A stretch of DNA of 33,664 bases from Lachnospiraceae bacterium UBA3692 (GTDB taxonomy: Bacteria; Bacillota; Clostridia; Lachnospirales; Lachnospiraceae): contig DFIR01000043.1 of assembly GCA_002372815.1 (NCBI GenBank), forward strand, positions 1-33,664, read 5' to 3'. The position numbers and the translations under genes were made by a program. How positions within the stretch are numbered: position 1 is the first letter of the stretch; each line of letters begins with the position of its first letter. A model generated the notes under the pieces. The model did not search any database, had not been told where the DNA came from, and saw only the letters and a list, made by a program, of their open reading frames with translations. Positions 33,148 through 33,664 of the stretch are shown here, one piece after another.

Positions 33148-33664
33148 ATGAAACACGAATTTAAGAAGATCGAACCCAAGTGGCAGAAGAAGTGGGAAGA
33201 CGCCGGGATCTTTAAGGCGGAAGACTTCAGCACGAAGCCAAAGTTCTACGGGCTTGTGGAGTTCCCGTATCCCAGCGGGGCCGGTATGCATGTCGGTCAT
33301 ATCAAGGCCTATTCCAGCCTGGAAGTGGTGTCCCGCAAGCGCAGGATGCAGGGCTACAATGTCCTGTTCCCGATCGGCTTCGACGCCTTCGGCCTGCCCA
33401 CCGAGAACTATGCCATCAAGACGAATACCCATCCGCGCATCATTACGGATAAGAACATCGAGAAGTTCTCGAACCAGCTGCGCAGCGTCGGTTTCTCCTT
33501 TGACTGGGACCGCGTGGTCGACACGTCTTCCGAGGACTATTACAAGTGGACGCAGTGGATCTTCCTCAAGCTCTTTGAGAAGGGCCTCGTGTTCCGTGAC
33601 AAGACACTCGTGAACTACTGCCCGTCCTGCAAGGTCGTTCTCTCCAACGAGGACAGCCAGGGCG
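33148..33664 (+). CDS. leuS: Leucyl-tRNA synthetase, N-terminal part (cut by window end)
   Basis: Class I aminoacyl-tRNA synthetase charging tRNA-Leu. About 172 residues are visible. They include the start of the Rossmann fold with FPYPSGAGMHVGH, whose HVGH is the HIGH signature, then GFDAFGLPTENYAIK, and the zinc-binding start VNYCPSCKVVLSNEDS. The ATG at 33148 follows TAGGAGC (33131-33137). The reading frame is open to the end of the window, so the gene continues beyond 33664. It has its own strong promoter and stands apart from the EF-G-like gene by 787 bp of repeats. Confidence 0.97.
   Translation, partial: MKHEFKKIEPKWQKKWEDAGIFKAEDFSTKPKFYGLVEFPYPSGAGMHVGHIKAYSSLEVVSRKRRMQGYNVLFPIGFDAFGLPTENYAIKTNTHPRIITDKNIEKFSNQLRSVGFSFDWDRVVDTSSEDYYKWTQWIFLKLFEKGLVFRDKTLVNYCPSCKVVLSNEDSQG

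Noticed and set aside
32775..33233. Overlapping open frames on both strands through the 47-bp array, giving repetitive Arg/Cys/His peptides
   Set aside because: 47 is not a multiple of 3, so each unit is read in a different frame. There is no ribosome binding site, and the peptides only reflect the repeat.

Overview
The window looks like a chromosomal segment from a GC-rich Clostridia (Bacillota) species, most likely in or near the Lachnospiraceae. This is inferred from the mix of genes: a GPH-type sugar symporter beside cytoplasmic glycoside hydrolases, an AgrA/AgrC-like LytTR/GHKL pair, an EF-G paralogue of the type common in that family, clear Shine-Dalgarno sites and frequent TTG starts. 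I see no rRNA, tRNA, CRISPR array, integrase or transposase gene.

Layout. 134-5886: a GH13 glycogen-debranching enzyme, an OmpR-type response regulator with its histidine kinase, and hisH-hisF, closely packed. 5930-10399: a PepD-like dipeptidase with an unusual N-terminal extension, uracil-DNA glycosylase, a diaminopimelate-decarboxylase-like enzyme and a HAD phosphatase. 10436-19547: a carbohydrate locus of GH5, GH43, GH2, a GPH/MFS symporter and a GH78 alpha-L-rhamnosidase. None of the four hydrolases shows a signal peptide. The locus therefore reads as import of plant-glycan oligosaccharides (arabinose-, galactose- and rhamnose-containing, as in pectin side chains) followed by trimming in the cytoplasm. 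19570-21687: a LytTR regulator and GHKL kinase, with mnmA overlapping the kinase end. 22871-27390: a small zinc-ribbon protein, a large two-domain solute-binding lipoprotein without permeases, and a HerA-like ATPase. All of these genes are on the + strand.

27591-30053 holds tyrA-aroA on the - strand. The promoter of this pair diverges from that of an EF-G-like GTPase (30270-32360). The window ends inside leuS (from 33148).

The most unusual DNA is non-coding. A family of short repeats with the core AACCGTCCCCTG / CAGGGGACGGTT occurs seven times perfectly: once at the left edge (26-37) and six times between the EF-G paralogue and leuS. Three of those six are embedded in a 47-bp tandem array (32897-33047) directly upstream of a near-consensus leuS promoter, and two form a hairpin placed as the EF-G paralogue's terminator. 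The same 787-bp gap contains an AT-rich stretch with GCACTA(C/T) motifs in both orientations, ending in a terminator-like hairpin, so it may hold a small RNA. A separate near-perfect long hairpin (24-bp perfect core, 3-nt loop) lies between the HerA-like gene and aroA. Shorter perfect inverted repeats flank genes in the carbohydrate locus. Family names come from motifs read by eye; no database search was possible.
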